Source of the DNA: an uncultured Oscillospiraceae bacterium
GTDB lineage: Bacteria; Bacillota; Clostridia; Oscillospirales; Oscillospiraceae
NCBI GenBank assembly: GCA_910584045.1
Contig: CAJTYO010000009.1
Location: 1 to 64,000 of the forward strand
Direction of reading: 5' to 3'
Length of the DNA: 64,000 bases
The translations under genes were made by a program, and so were the position numbers. The stretch's first letter is position 1. Each line of letters begins with the position of its first letter. Below are positions 52,307-61,033 of this stretch, piece by piece. Below the pieces are notes generated by a model. That model saw only the letters and a list, made by a program, of their open reading frames with translations, had not been told where the DNA came from and searched no databases.

Positions 52307-55053
52307 TGCTCTTGCTCCTTCATGGCTGAGTCATTGACCTCCTGTATAGGCAAATCGTCCCAACGGATCTGATATGCAAGGCGTTTATCCTCCAGAATAA
52401 TACGGCACATATCCTCGTAAACATGTTCCGCCGCAAGTTGTCCATCCTTCATCAACATATACGTTTTAACAAAATGATCCCGCGCCGCTTTTTTCTCATC
52501 TCGCCCCAACAATACCACATGATCCAGATAATTCCGTATATCTGTAAACAGCGTTTCCGGGTCATCGTTTCGATAAAGATGTTGGGTTATTGCTTTACCA
52601 AATCGATTCACCGGAAAACGGGTATCCTTTCCATAGGTAAAGAAGGCCGGTTTCCCCGTTGCGGCATACTCTGGAATAAAAGAAACAGAGTCGAGAATCA
52701 TGGCGTCTGATGTCAGGAACAGATCAAAATACTCCCCATCTGCTAACTGTGTATTGAATCCATTTGCCCATCTTTGATAATACTCATCCGTCCTGCGCTT
52801 TCCCCATAGCTTATACAATCTCGGTTTAAGCATAGGGTGCGGTTTAAATGTAAATTGAATCGTGTCCCGATATTGTTCTGCTATCTCAAGCATAAACTCA
52901 TATAGATCCAAAAAAGCACAGCATTGAGCATAGGGCTGCCGTTCGTTCAGCGTGTGATGAGGTGCCCAAATAACTCTCTTTTTTGATCCATTCGGCTTCC
53001 ACACGTTTTCAGGAATGTAATTGGGGTCCAATAGATAATCAAACTTAAGGCAGCCAGTGACATAGACATTTTCGGCATGGTTGTCCATGTTGTCTTCCGC
53101 AATGCCCTTATGTATTTTGGTCGGAAGATAATATCGGGTCACCTTATTCTGCAATTCATAGTTGTATCCTGCCCGGTCCTGATAGCGTACGGTATCAAAG
53201 CCATACGAATACAGGAATGTATAGATGTCCAAAAAATTAGTAATATACGAATTTTCCTGAAAATGATTTTTCCAATACATACTATAAAGAACTACATCCG
53301 GGTCAAGTTCTTTCTTTATATCCAGAAATTCTCCCGTTTTCTTATCATATCCCCTGATAGTCCGGTATCCCTTTTCTTGAAATGCGGCAAATGATGTATC
53401 CATATATTCTATCATAGCGTCATCACCCATCGTAAAGAAGGGGACAACTACGACCATCGGTTCAAAAACTCCACTCTGTTCCATCAAGTCATATATCTTC
53501 CCAAACTGCCAGCATGCAATTCGGGGCTCAAAAAAGCATACTCGGATTTTTTGGTGGGAAGAAATTTTTTCCTCAATGCGCTGCCGTAGCCGATTGTGGG
53601 CCGTCTGAACGGGAAGTACGATTTCTCGTCTTTGCATAGCACCGGGGCACAACAGGTGCCACAATCTTCGACCTGCTTTTTCAAGCCAAACAAGAAACAG
53701 CAGGCGTGCAGAATAGGTGCCATTTATTTTTTTTATTTGAAAAATAGGGATTAAGCAAAAAAACAAATTGTAATTGGTTGCATCTCTTTTCGTGATGATT
53801 ATAATAGGGATGCTCAAAATACCATATGTTTTGACTATTCGTCCAAGTGCTGTTACAAGTCTGGAAAAAAATTTTTTGGTGATACGTTTGAGCACCGTTA
53901 TCCATGAGTTCCCATTTCCCTTCAAATTTGGCTTGTTGTGGATAATGGGGTCTATCTGCCTATAAGTAAGAGTGCTGCTGTCGACTGCATCCAGCAACTG
54001 ATTGAGATTGCTTCCGTGGTTTTCCAGGCAATACTGGCGGCATGCTTTTCCAAGCTCTTCCTTTCTGCCATAGCGATAAACGGATTCAATTATTTCTTCC
54101 ATAGTCTGAATTGGCAAGTCCAATTCACCGAGTTGTTCCGTTCCCCATCCCAACATATAACCTTTGCTTTGATAAAGGAACACATATTTTCCACAGGAAA
54201 AAGGGGTAACTTCATTAGGGATGATTACTGTCGGAATACCAATTGATGCACCGTCCAAGGCCGACGTCCCCATTGCAAAAAGGATGTCTGCATTTTCTCC
54301 AATAGCCTTCAGAGCTTTCTGCAACTCCATAGTTCCGTATTTAATGAGATTAAAATTTTTCGGATAATAGCGCTGGAATAAGATATTCTCCTCTTCCACA
54401 GACCTTCCTGAACCAATAATATGAATGTTGACCGGCTCCATACGTTTCAGCTTCACTAAGTGATCCAGCACATCTACGGCTGCATACACCTTATCAAGCG
54501 TAAGTCTCCCAAAAATTGCAATGTTAATTTCATCCTCTGCGACTAACTCCGGCCTAGCCAATACCTTTCTTTCCGGAACAACAATAGATAGATACCTTTC
54601 CCTGAACTGCACGCCAAATTCGTTTTCCCGGCTATAAGTAGAAAAATCCATGCAGCTGACGCTGTCTGTTTCTGCTGCAAGCTTTAAAAAAAATTGGAAG
54701 TCTTCCTCCAGCGGCTTCCAATTTTTTTTCAAGACCGGGATGCACTCGTTGTGCCAGTTAATAAGAACAAGTTTGGAATCCGGATGAAGCACAGGAATCA
54801 TATGGACCCAGTAGATGGGGGTAATCATCACAATGGGCTCCTCACAGAAAATCTCCATCTCGCGCGGTTTGCCAAAATACGGGATCTTCCTGACCCGAAA
54901 ATCCTCCAAAATGTCATCGGACAAGGAGTTATAGTAGTCAATGTAGTATACCTCATACCTCCCTGTTCCGGCGAGGGCATCCGCCATGCGGCACAGGTAA
55001 TAAGGGCCGCCGCTGACTTCCTTCCACGGGAAGAAGAATACGATTTTTTTCAT
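52303..55053 (-). CDS. GT-B glycosyltransferase fused to CDP-glycerol glycerophosphotransferase-like domain
   Basis: 916 residues. N-part (1-370) is a GT4-like enzyme (FFFPWKEVSGGPYYLCRMA, IFGRLTLDKVYAAVDVL, LFAMGTSALDGASIGIP). The middle (about 390-480) is a basic amphipathic linker (GILSIPIIIITKRD, NLFFCLIPIFQIKK). The C-part (about 500-890) resembles TagB/TagF: WAPHHTLNE, FTFKPHPMLKPRL, LFLTSDAMILDSVSFIPEY. The protein could add a sugar and then a glycerol phosphate. Immediately upstream of tagD, which would supply CDP-glycerol. Confidence 0.82.
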   Translation of the reverse strand: MKKIVFFFPWKEVSGGPYYLCRMADALAGTGRYEVYYIDYYNSLSDDILEDFRVRKIPYFGKPREMEIFCEEPIVMITPIYWVHMIPVLHPDSKLVLINWHNECIPVLKKNWKPLEEDFQFFLKLAAETDSVSCMDFSTYSRENEFGVQFRERYLSIVVPERKVLARPELVAEDEINIAIFGRLTLDKVYAAVDVLDHLVKLKRMEPVNIHIIGSGRSVEEENILFQRYYPKNFNLIKYGTMELQKALKAIGENADILFAMGTSALDGASIGIPTVIIPNEVTPFSCGKYVFLYQSKGYMLGWGTEQLGELDLPIQTMEEIIESVYRYGRKEELGKACRQYCLENHGSNLNQLLDAVDSSTLTYRQIDPIIHNKPNLKGNGNSWITVLKRITKKFFSRLVTALGRIVKTYGILSIPIIIITKRDATNYNLFFCLIPIFQIKKINGTYSARLLFLVWLEKAGRRLWHLLCPGAMQRREIVLPVQTAHNRLRQRIEEKISSHQKIRVCFFEPRIACWQFGKIYDLMEQSGVFEPMVVVVPFFTMGDDAMIEYMDTSFAAFQEKGYRTIRGYDKKTGEFLDIKKELDPDVVLYSMYWKNHFQENSYITNFLDIYTFLYSYGFDTVRYQDRAGYNYELQNKVTRYYLPTKIHKGIAEDNMDNHAENVYVTGCLKFDYLLDPNYIPENVWKPNGSKKRVIWAPHHTLNERQPYAQCCAFLDLYEFMLEIAEQYRDTIQFTFKPHPMLKPRLYKLWGKRRTDEYYQRWANGFNTQLADGEYFDLFLTSDAMILDSVSFIPEYAATGKPAFFTYGKDTRFPVNRFGKAITQHLYRNDDPETLFTDIRNYLDHVVLLGRDEKKAARDHFVKTYMLMKDGQLAAEHVYEDMCRIILEDKRLAYQIRWDDLPIQEVNDSAMKEQEQ

Positions 55054-55427
55054 CTGTTCACCTGCTTGTCCTGAAATGTTGTGGAGGGGAATTTATACGG
55101 CTCGACAAACCGCTTCTCATAAATTACCTTCCCGCAAAACGCAAACCTCGTGTATTCCGGTCCCCTGGCAAGACTCCACCCCGTAAGCAGGTGCTTGATG
55201 GCTTTCAGAATCCATGCAATTAAAAGGATACGGATGGTGTGCGTTTTGGGCCCAGTCACTACTTGCAGAAAAGGCAGAAAGAGGAGAAAGACATTGAAGT
55301 GACGCGGGTCGCGCTCTGTAACCGTTACCAGCGGAATACCAAGCAGGCTAAACGTAAATTTCTTTCTTCCAAGTCCGCGCTTTACGACAGCGCGAATCAG
55401 TCCGGACAGTCGTTCCCAAAAGCTCAT
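55050..55427 (-). CDS. small protein homologous to the linker of the fused transferase
   Basis: 125 residues, no signal peptide, one or two amphipathic hydrophobic stretches (HFNVFLLFLPFLQVV, IRILLIAWILKAIKHL). Its pattern FSLLGIPLVTVTERDPRHFNVFLLFLPFLQ matches, position for position, the linker of the 916-residue protein (SIPIIIITKRD, YNLFFCLIPIFQ). It is therefore a free-standing version of that module. Function unknown, probably membrane attachment of the adjoining transferase. ATGA overlaps with both neighbours. Confidence 0.7.
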   Translation of the reverse strand: MSFWERLSGLIRAVVKRGLGRKKFTFSLLGIPLVTVTERDPRHFNVFLLFLPFLQVVTGPKTHTIRILLIAWILKAIKHLLTGWSLARGPEYTRFAFCGKVIYEKRFVEPYKFPSTTFQDKQVNR

Positions 55428-56695
55428 GTCTCTCCCCCATCTGTCTCAAAGATTACCTTGTCCGATAGTCTCCTGCCAAAAAATGTCCGCTGCATCAGCT
55501 TGATATGATGATATGGCACATATCTGATACATGTCTGTAAATCTCCCATTGTCATACTGCTGTTTTTGGCGACCTCCAGCAGACAGCCGGCAGTATATCC
55601 CACACCGGAGTGATGTTTCTCATAATATTGAAAGCATCGCTCTCCCAGCTCTTTTTTCATTCCGTATTCAAAGATATCATCCATCATATCCCGAAAATGA
55701 CTGTATTCCGCACCAAACCGTTTTTTCTGGGTTGTCAGAACACCGCAGCAGTACTCTTTGGAATCAAAAATCCAGAAAAATTCGTCGCTCCTGATCGGCG
55801 CAGTCCCGAGCAGGACAACAGCCGCAGGGATCTTTCTTGCGGCGCCTTCCAGTACGGAAGTCCCCATCGCAAAAAGGACATCCGAATTTTCAACCAGAAA
55901 TTCATCCAGCTCCTCTATGTCCATAGTTCCTCTAAAGTCAAATACAATCTTGCTGCCAAACCGTGCGCAGTAGCGTTCCACCTCTTTCCTGCTTCTGCCA
56001 TCTCCAATGATATGAAAGACCTTTTTCCGTTCGGTGGGATACTGTGCCAGATTTTCGATTACATAGAACAGAGAATATATCTTATCGGGAACAAGCCGCC
56101 CCAGCCATGTCAGGTGCATTTCTATCTCGCAGATCAGCCCGCCATCTGTCTCCGCCCCATGCGGATCAATATAGACCGGCAGGAATGCTTTCTTGAACTC
56201 GAATCCGACATTCTGCGATAGTATGTCCCAGCTGGACCAATCGTGGAAAACCATGGCACCTTTTTCCATGCACAGCTGAAAGTAGTTCTCTGCTTCATTC
56301 TGCAAAAAAACAAGTTCCCACGCGCAAGGGGCCGTATCCCAATGCCAGAACAGCAGCTTATTATCCGGGCGCATCTGCTGCAGCAGAATAGGTCTTGTGC
56401 TGTTGGTTATAATAACGCATTTTTCCTGAAGAGAGAAGGCGTAGTCTTCATCCCGATAGGGAATCAGAGAAATGCCCGCATCATGGAGCATTTCCTGCAG
56501 ATAGCCGCCTTCATAATCCACGTAATACACATTCAGGTCTGTTTTCTCGCGCAAACACACCGCAAAGCGATAGAACGCGAGAACCCCGCCTCCCACTCCA
56601 TAGCTCGGCAGCCAAAAGCAAATTGCCTTAAATCCCTGACCTTTGATTTCATCTGCCAACTTCTGGAGCTCCAGCTCCCGCTTCACTCGTCTCAC
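55424..56695 (-). CDS. GT-B glycosyltransferase, paralogue of the fused enzyme's N-part
   Basis: 423 residues. Glycine-rich loop YGVGGGVLAFYRFA, then MHLTWLGRLVPDKIYSLFYVIENL, VFHIIGDGRSRKEVERY and LFAMGTSVLEGAARKIP, each matched by a segment in the 916-residue protein. GT4-like, cytoplasmic. Donor and acceptor unknown. The C-terminus (YVPYHHIKLMQRTFFGRRLSDKV) is basic. ATGA overlap on both sides; the gene and the small linker-like gene after it together reproduce the first half of the larger fusion. Confidence 0.82.
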   Translation of the reverse strand: MRRVKRELELQKLADEIKGQGFKAICFWLPSYGVGGGVLAFYRFAVCLREKTDLNVYYVDYEGGYLQEMLHDAGISLIPYRDEDYAFSLQEKCVIITNSTRPILLQQMRPDNKLLFWHWDTAPCAWELVFLQNEAENYFQLCMEKGAMVFHDWSSWDILSQNVGFEFKKAFLPVYIDPHGAETDGGLICEIEMHLTWLGRLVPDKIYSLFYVIENLAQYPTERKKVFHIIGDGRSRKEVERYCARFGSKIVFDFRGTMDIEELDEFLVENSDVLFAMGTSVLEGAARKIPAAVVLLGTAPIRSDEFFWIFDSKEYCCGVLTTQKKRFGAEYSHFRDMMDDIFEYGMKKELGERCFQYYEKHHSGVGYTAGCLLEVAKNSSMTMGDLQTCIRYVPYHHIKLMQRTFFGRRLSDKVIFETDGGET

Positions 56696-57672
56696 TCCTC
56701 CACTAATTCCACCATCATCATATCAGGCAGCACCAGAAAGCAAATCCGCTTCCCAAAATACGCAGACTCTTTCATCGGTGAAACAATCTTTGCTCGATTC
56801 TTCAAAAATACCGCAGCCGCCTTTTCAATATCCCTTACCAGATAGGCCATATGGTACATCTTCTGATGGTTCTTCAACTGCACATCCAATGTATGACTGC
56901 CCGGCAGATTCTCCAGTAGCTCCAGCCTTGGCTGGCCCTTCGCTGTCAAAAACAGCCCCCGCACGCCCTGCTCCGTGTCTTCAAAGCATGTTCCCTCTTT
57001 TTCATATCCCATTAACGTATAGAGAGGGAGCTCCTTTTCTATACACCTGACCGCCACGCCGATATGATGGAAGACCAGCCCGCCGGTCTCACCCTTCAAG
57101 CTCCTGTGAAGCACCCTCTTCGCCTGCTTTTCCAGAACAGGCGCAACCACTTCGTAGAAGTGTTCCTGATCCGAATATTGCTCCACCGCGTCATAAAATG
57201 TCCCGTTAACCTCAAATATGTTTTTATGTATCGTCCTTGTCCTCTCCCCGATGGAGGTATGAAACGATACTACTGTGGCATTGTCAGCCACGGTGCGGCA
57301 GTAGAGCTCCCGCAGGCCAACCTGCTCAAAGGCGATCCGATATAGCAGCCAAACACTTTCTGCCGCCGCCAGCGAACCCTTGCGGATCACCCAGCGCCCC
57401 CACTCTGCCCTTCCATCCGAAACATCATAAAACGCGATCAGACCCTCCGCCTCGCCGCTCAAGCGGTTTTCTATAACAAAGTAGTAGTCGCCTCCCCGTT
57501 GAAAATAACTCTCCAGCCATGCCTCCTGGTCCCCAACATCCCCGGAAATCGCATGAATATATTGATTTCTCTCCATATCCTCACAGCGTAAGTCGACGAC
57601 GGTCTGGGCATCTGTGCGCTCGATCGGGCGCAGCCGGAAGCAATATCCCTCCAATTTGCAGTTGTGCCTCAT
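56692..57672 (-). CDS. GNAT acetyltransferase fused to a glyoxalase/VOC domain
   Basis: 326 residues. Residues 1-165 are a GNAT domain (FRLRPIERTDAQTVVDLR, VWLLYRIAFEQVGLRELYC, NATVVSFHTSIG); 195-326 a VOC fold (VFHHIGVAVRCIEKELPLY, HMAYLVRDIEKAAAVFLKN, FLVLPDMMMVELVE). The genes before it in transcription order are the acyl carrier protein, FkbH and the amino-sugar enzymes, so the GNAT part may move an acyl group from the carrier to the sugar amine. The role of the VOC part is unknown. ATGA overlaps on both sides. Confidence 0.8.
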   Translation of the reverse strand: MRHNCKLEGYCFRLRPIERTDAQTVVDLRCEDMERNQYIHAISGDVGDQEAWLESYFQRGGDYYFVIENRLSGEAEGLIAFYDVSDGRAEWGRWVIRKGSLAAAESVWLLYRIAFEQVGLRELYCRTVADNATVVSFHTSIGERTRTIHKNIFEVNGTFYDAVEQYSDQEHFYEVVAPVLEKQAKRVLHRSLKGETGGLVFHHIGVAVRCIEKELPLYTLMGYEKEGTCFEDTEQGVRGLFLTAKGQPRLELLENLPGSHTLDVQLKNHQKMYHMAYLVRDIEKAAAVFLKNRAKIVSPMKESAYFGKRICFLVLPDMMMVELVEE

Positions 57673-57896
57673 TCCGCAACGCCCTTTCTGACAACCGCGT
57701 CGGCCAATGCCTTCGGCGTAGTAAGCTCCTTGAGCTCCTCCTCGTCGAAGAGAATATCGAATTCCTCCTCAATCACAAACAGAATATTCACCCGCGTCAG
57801 GGAATCCCAGACAGCTGCATCATCCCAACGGGAGTCCAGTTCAGATAGGTCCATTTCCAAAATATCCAGAAATATCTCTTTCAGCTTTTGCTCCAC
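57669..57896 (-). CDS. acyl carrier protein of the glycan operon
   Basis: 75 residues from the GTG at 57896, chosen for GGGGGA 8 bases upstream. Four-helix carrier with phosphopantetheine Ser32 in VWDSLTRVNIL, acidic helix II (FVIEEEFDILFDEEEL). Such dedicated carriers partner FkbH-type enzymes. The final bases overlap the GNAT-VOC gene. Confidence 0.9.
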   Translation of the reverse strand: MEQKLKEIFLDILEMDLSELDSRWDDAAVWDSLTRVNILFVIEEEFDILFDEEELKELTTPKALADAVVRKGVAE

Positions 57897-57909
57897 AAAA
57901 CTTCCCCCT

Positions 57910-59499
57910 TTATCCCTCTGTAACTTTCCAGTCCAATAAATTCCCGGGTATCTGATAGCAGAATTCCCGCGGCTGATCCAAATACGTCGAAAGCCTTTCC
58001 TGTACAAATCGCCGGGCCGGTTCATTTCTTGCGCCAGATTGAAACTGAACCTTCACCGCACACTTTCCGAATGTCTCGGTTAACACTTGTATCGCGCCCA
58101 GTACAATTATGTCGTCAATTCCCCGGCCAAGCGCACGGCAGCTAATAAAGCACTCCTCAACTTCAACATAGCCGCCGTGGTCCTTCCCGACACAGACCCC
58201 GATCAGTCCGCTGTCCGAAAGCCTGTCCGACAGGGAGACTGTTACCATCCGGCAGCTGTCATCCCGCAGCATCTCCTCCACTTCCGCCGGCGTATAACGC
58301 CTGTAATTGAAAATGAACTGGTTGGTTTTATTGGCCAGCTCCGAAATCCGTGCAAGGTGCGCACGATCATTGATTACATAGGTGAGGCGCATTCGTAGCG
58401 AGCGGATGTACTCCTCCGGGGACGCTCCTGCCGCCAGCCTCTGCCGCTCCTGATTTGCCTGTATATCGCCTTTCCTGATGGAGTTCTCCACGGATATACC
58501 GCCGCAATAACATCCCGGAAACCAGTCCAATACTTCACTTGTCACAGATGCATCGTCGTCCGCATGAATCCTGTGAAGCTGCGGATATACGGCGTGAACG
58601 GATTCCAGCTCACCTATATTGTCATCTACAAAAAGTGTGCTGTCAGCTCCAATGTGCAGCCTGCTTAAAATTTCAGAAATCATCTGCGCCTTTGGTTCCC
58701 ACGAGGCGCAGATCCATGTGAAATCATCCTTTTTCAGGGGGAAGTCCTCTCTTCCCTCAAACAACGCATCCACATCAGCAGCTTCGTTTTTAGAGGCCGC
58801 GCACAGAAATATCCCGCTTTGGGCCAGCGCCTTCAGCTTCCTTTGCAGCTCCCTGTGGCCCTCCGTCAGCACCACACCCTCTACCCCATCCTCGCCTAAA
58901 ACGCCGGAATAAAGCGTATTATCCAGGTCTGTCACGATAGCCTTCAGCCGCGGCTTCAGCAGCGACTGCAGGCAACGCAATCCCAACCACCTTGAAATCA
59001 GCTGCATCGCGCGTCCGCTCAGCGGTGTTCCGGTAAGCTCCTTCGCCCGGTCATCTGTATAGCGGTCGCCCAGTTCCTTTTGTACCGGCGTAAGATTCCA
59101 TACTGCAACGCCGGTCTCGGAGATCATCACCGGCTGTCCAAACGGTATGACTAAAATGGGCCTGTGAAATTGGTTTTTGAGCTGCATAACGCGTTCCTTT
59201 AAAAATGCTTCCGGATCAATCGAGCGATACCTGGTCATATCAATCCAGATCAGTACCAAGTCCGCTGTCCGGTCAAGGCTCAAAAAAGAAAAGCTGTCAT
59301 CATAATCGCTATAGGAAAAGGATACGGATAACCCGGCATAGTCAAGATATGCCCCCATCGTATCCGCAGCCAGCTCAAAGGAGTGATTCCGAAACACCTG
59401 AACCCTGTAGCAATCCGTCTGTGCTCGAGGCCCATAATTCAGCAGCTCCCGTCTGGACGGCGTCCTCTTGAAAAGGAAGTCCTGAAGATCCAGCTCCAT
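57910..59499 (-). CDS. FkbH-like HAD-IIIC phosphatase with GNAT-like C-domain
   Basis: 529 residues from the ATG at 59499 (GGGTGA 4 bases upstream; an upstream in-frame start would overlap the aminotransferase). An SGNH-like N-region to about 185, HAD motif VTDLDNTLYSGVLGEDG (catalytic Asp 191 and 193), SKNEAADVD, FVDDN near 290, and a GNAT-like domain from about 370 (NKTNQFIFNYRRYTPAEV). FkbH enzymes take 1,3-bisphosphoglycerate, remove phosphate and load glycerate onto an acyl carrier protein. Here the carrier is the next gene. Confidence 0.88.
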   Translation of the reverse strand: MELDLQDFLFKRTPSRRELLNYGPRAQTDCYRVQVFRNHSFELAADTMGAYLDYAGLSVSFSYSDYDDSFSFLSLDRTADLVLIWIDMTRYRSIDPEAFLKERVMQLKNQFHRPILVIPFGQPVMISETGVAVWNLTPVQKELGDRYTDDRAKELTGTPLSGRAMQLISRWLGLRCLQSLLKPRLKAIVTDLDNTLYSGVLGEDGVEGVVLTEGHRELQRKLKALAQSGIFLCAASKNEAADVDALFEGREDFPLKKDDFTWICASWEPKAQMISEILSRLHIGADSTLFVDDNIGELESVHAVYPQLHRIHADDDASVTSEVLDWFPGCYCGGISVENSIRKGDIQANQERQRLAAGASPEEYIRSLRMRLTYVINDRAHLARISELANKTNQFIFNYRRYTPAEVEEMLRDDSCRMVTVSLSDRLSDSGLIGVCVGKDHGGYVEVEECFISCRALGRGIDDIIVLGAIQVLTETFGKCAVKVQFQSGARNEPARRFVQERLSTYLDQPREFCYQIPGNLLDWKVTEG

Positions 59500-59515
59500 T
59501 TTCTCACCCGCTTTG

Positions 59516-60604
59516 TCAGAATCTATTGATTGCTTCCACCACATACCGCATTTCCTCCTCCGTTATACCGCTATAGACAGGCAGGGAGAGGACCGTTTGG
59601 GCATACTCCTCCGTAATGGGCAAACTGCCCTCCAGAATATGGAGGTGCTGATACGCCCTTGATAAATGCGGTGGAATGGGGTAATGGATCATGGTGGAGA
59701 TTTCTTTTTCCTTCAAATAGGCTTGCAGCCGGTCCCGGTCCCGGCAGCGGATAACATATTGGTGCCATACGGAGGTTGACCCGGGCTGCACGGCCGGCTT
59801 CTCAACGCACTCGTTCTGAATATGCGCGGAATAATATTCTGCAACCTCCAACCTTCGGGCAGTCAGCTCCTCCAGATGCCGCAGCTTGACGCGCAGGAGT
59901 CCCGCCTGGAGTTCGTCCAGCCGGGAATTCACGCCCACCTCATCAAAATGGTATTTTGTCCGGCTCCCGTAGTTGCGCAGGCACTGGATATGCTCCGCTA
60001 ATTCGGCCCGGTTGGTCACAATCGCCCCGCCGTCGCCGAATGCCCCCAGATTTTTGGTGGGATAGAAGGAAAAACAGCCCACATCGCCAAATGTTCCCGT
60101 CTTTTGTCCCCCAAAGCAGGCATCATGGGACTGGGCGCAGTCCTCCACCACATACAGTCCATATTTCTGCGCCAGCGCCATCACATCATCCATTTTCGCA
60201 GCCTGTCCATACAGGTGGACCACCAAAATGGCCCGGGTCCGGGGCGTGATTTTTTCCTCAATTTTTGTCACGTCAATGTTGTGATAGACGTTGGGCTCTA
60301 CAAATACCGGAACCGCTCCGTTCATCGTGATCCCCATCACACTGGCAATGTACGTGTTCGCCTGTACGATCACTTCATCTCCTGTGCTAATCCCCAGCGC
60401 CCGCATTCCCAGATAGAGCGCATCCAGACCGCTGGCCAGCCCTACGCAAAACTGTGCGCCAAGATGCCGGGCAAACTCCTCCTCAAACGCCTGCACCTCT
60501 TTTCCCAGAACATACCATCCCGAGCGCAGCACCTCCAGCGCTTTTTCCTCAAATTCTTTTTGGTACAGCAAAAAACCGCGGTCCAAACGGTCGGCAGTTT
60601 TCAT
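59516..60604 (-). CDS. fdtB: DegT/DnrJ/EryC1/StrS sugar aminotransferase (FdtB/QdtB-like)
   Basis: 362 residues, PLP-dependent. Motifs LASGLDALYLGMRALGI, VEDCAQSHDA, the PLP lysine in FSFYPTKNLGAFGDGG, and NSRLDELQAGLL. Working with the ketoisomerase (next upstream gene, ATGA overlap) it should transfer an amino group to C3 of dTDP-3-keto-6-deoxyhexose, giving dTDP-Fuc3N or dTDP-Qui3N; the epimer cannot be told. Confidence 0.92.
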   Translation of the reverse strand: MKTADRLDRGFLLYQKEFEEKALEVLRSGWYVLGKEVQAFEEEFARHLGAQFCVGLASGLDALYLGMRALGISTGDEVIVQANTYIASVMGITMNGAVPVFVEPNVYHNIDVTKIEEKITPRTRAILVVHLYGQAAKMDDVMALAQKYGLYVVEDCAQSHDACFGGQKTGTFGDVGCFSFYPTKNLGAFGDGGAIVTNRAELAEHIQCLRNYGSRTKYHFDEVGVNSRLDELQAGLLRVKLRHLEELTARRLEVAEYYSAHIQNECVEKPAVQPGSTSVWHQYVIRCRDRDRLQAYLKEKEISTMIHYPIPPHLSRAYQHLHILEGSLPITEEYAQTVLSLPVYSGITEEEMRYVVEAINRF

Positions 60605-61011
60605 CTCATTCCCTCATTTCTGACATATTCCAAAAACGCCTGATAATCCCTGATATAGTCGTCCTCTCTGTAATAATCCGAGGCCACCACCAGCAGCACC
60701 GCCCCATCCGAGAAATCATACATCTCATGCCAGATTCCCGGCCCTATATATAGCCCGTCATGGGGCTTTGTCAACTGCGCCGTCCTGCGCTCCGTGCCGC
60801 TGTCCAGTAGAATTTTGCAGCTCCCGTGCACACAGATCAGATACTGCTCCAGCGTCTTGTGGGCATGAAACCCTCTGCGCTTACCGGAGGCCGCGTCGTA
60901 TATGTAGTAAACCCGCTTTATTTCAAACGGAATATCCCTGCAGCCCTCTATAAATGTCAAGGCACCCGTTTGATTTTTGCTGGTTCTAAATTTTCTTGTC
61001 GTAATCTCCAT
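60601..61011 (-). CDS. fdtA: dTDP-6-deoxyhexulose 3,4-ketoisomerase (FdtA/QdtA-like)
   Basis: 136-residue cupin. The RVYYIYDAASGKRRGFHAHK and IGPGIWHEMYDFS segments carry the conserved histidines of FdtA/QdtA. Moves the keto group of dTDP-4-keto-6-deoxyglucose from C4 to C3, the substrate for FdtB. Galacto (FdtA) and gluco (QdtA) forms are hard to separate by eye. Confidence 0.92.
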   Translation of the reverse strand: MEITTRKFRTSKNQTGALTFIEGCRDIPFEIKRVYYIYDAASGKRRGFHAHKTLEQYLICVHGSCKILLDSGTERRTAQLTKPHDGLYIGPGIWHEMYDFSDGAVLLVVASDYYREDDYIRDYQAFLEYVRNEGMR

Positions 61012-61033
61012 GAAGGAATCTCCTTTGTTCCAA

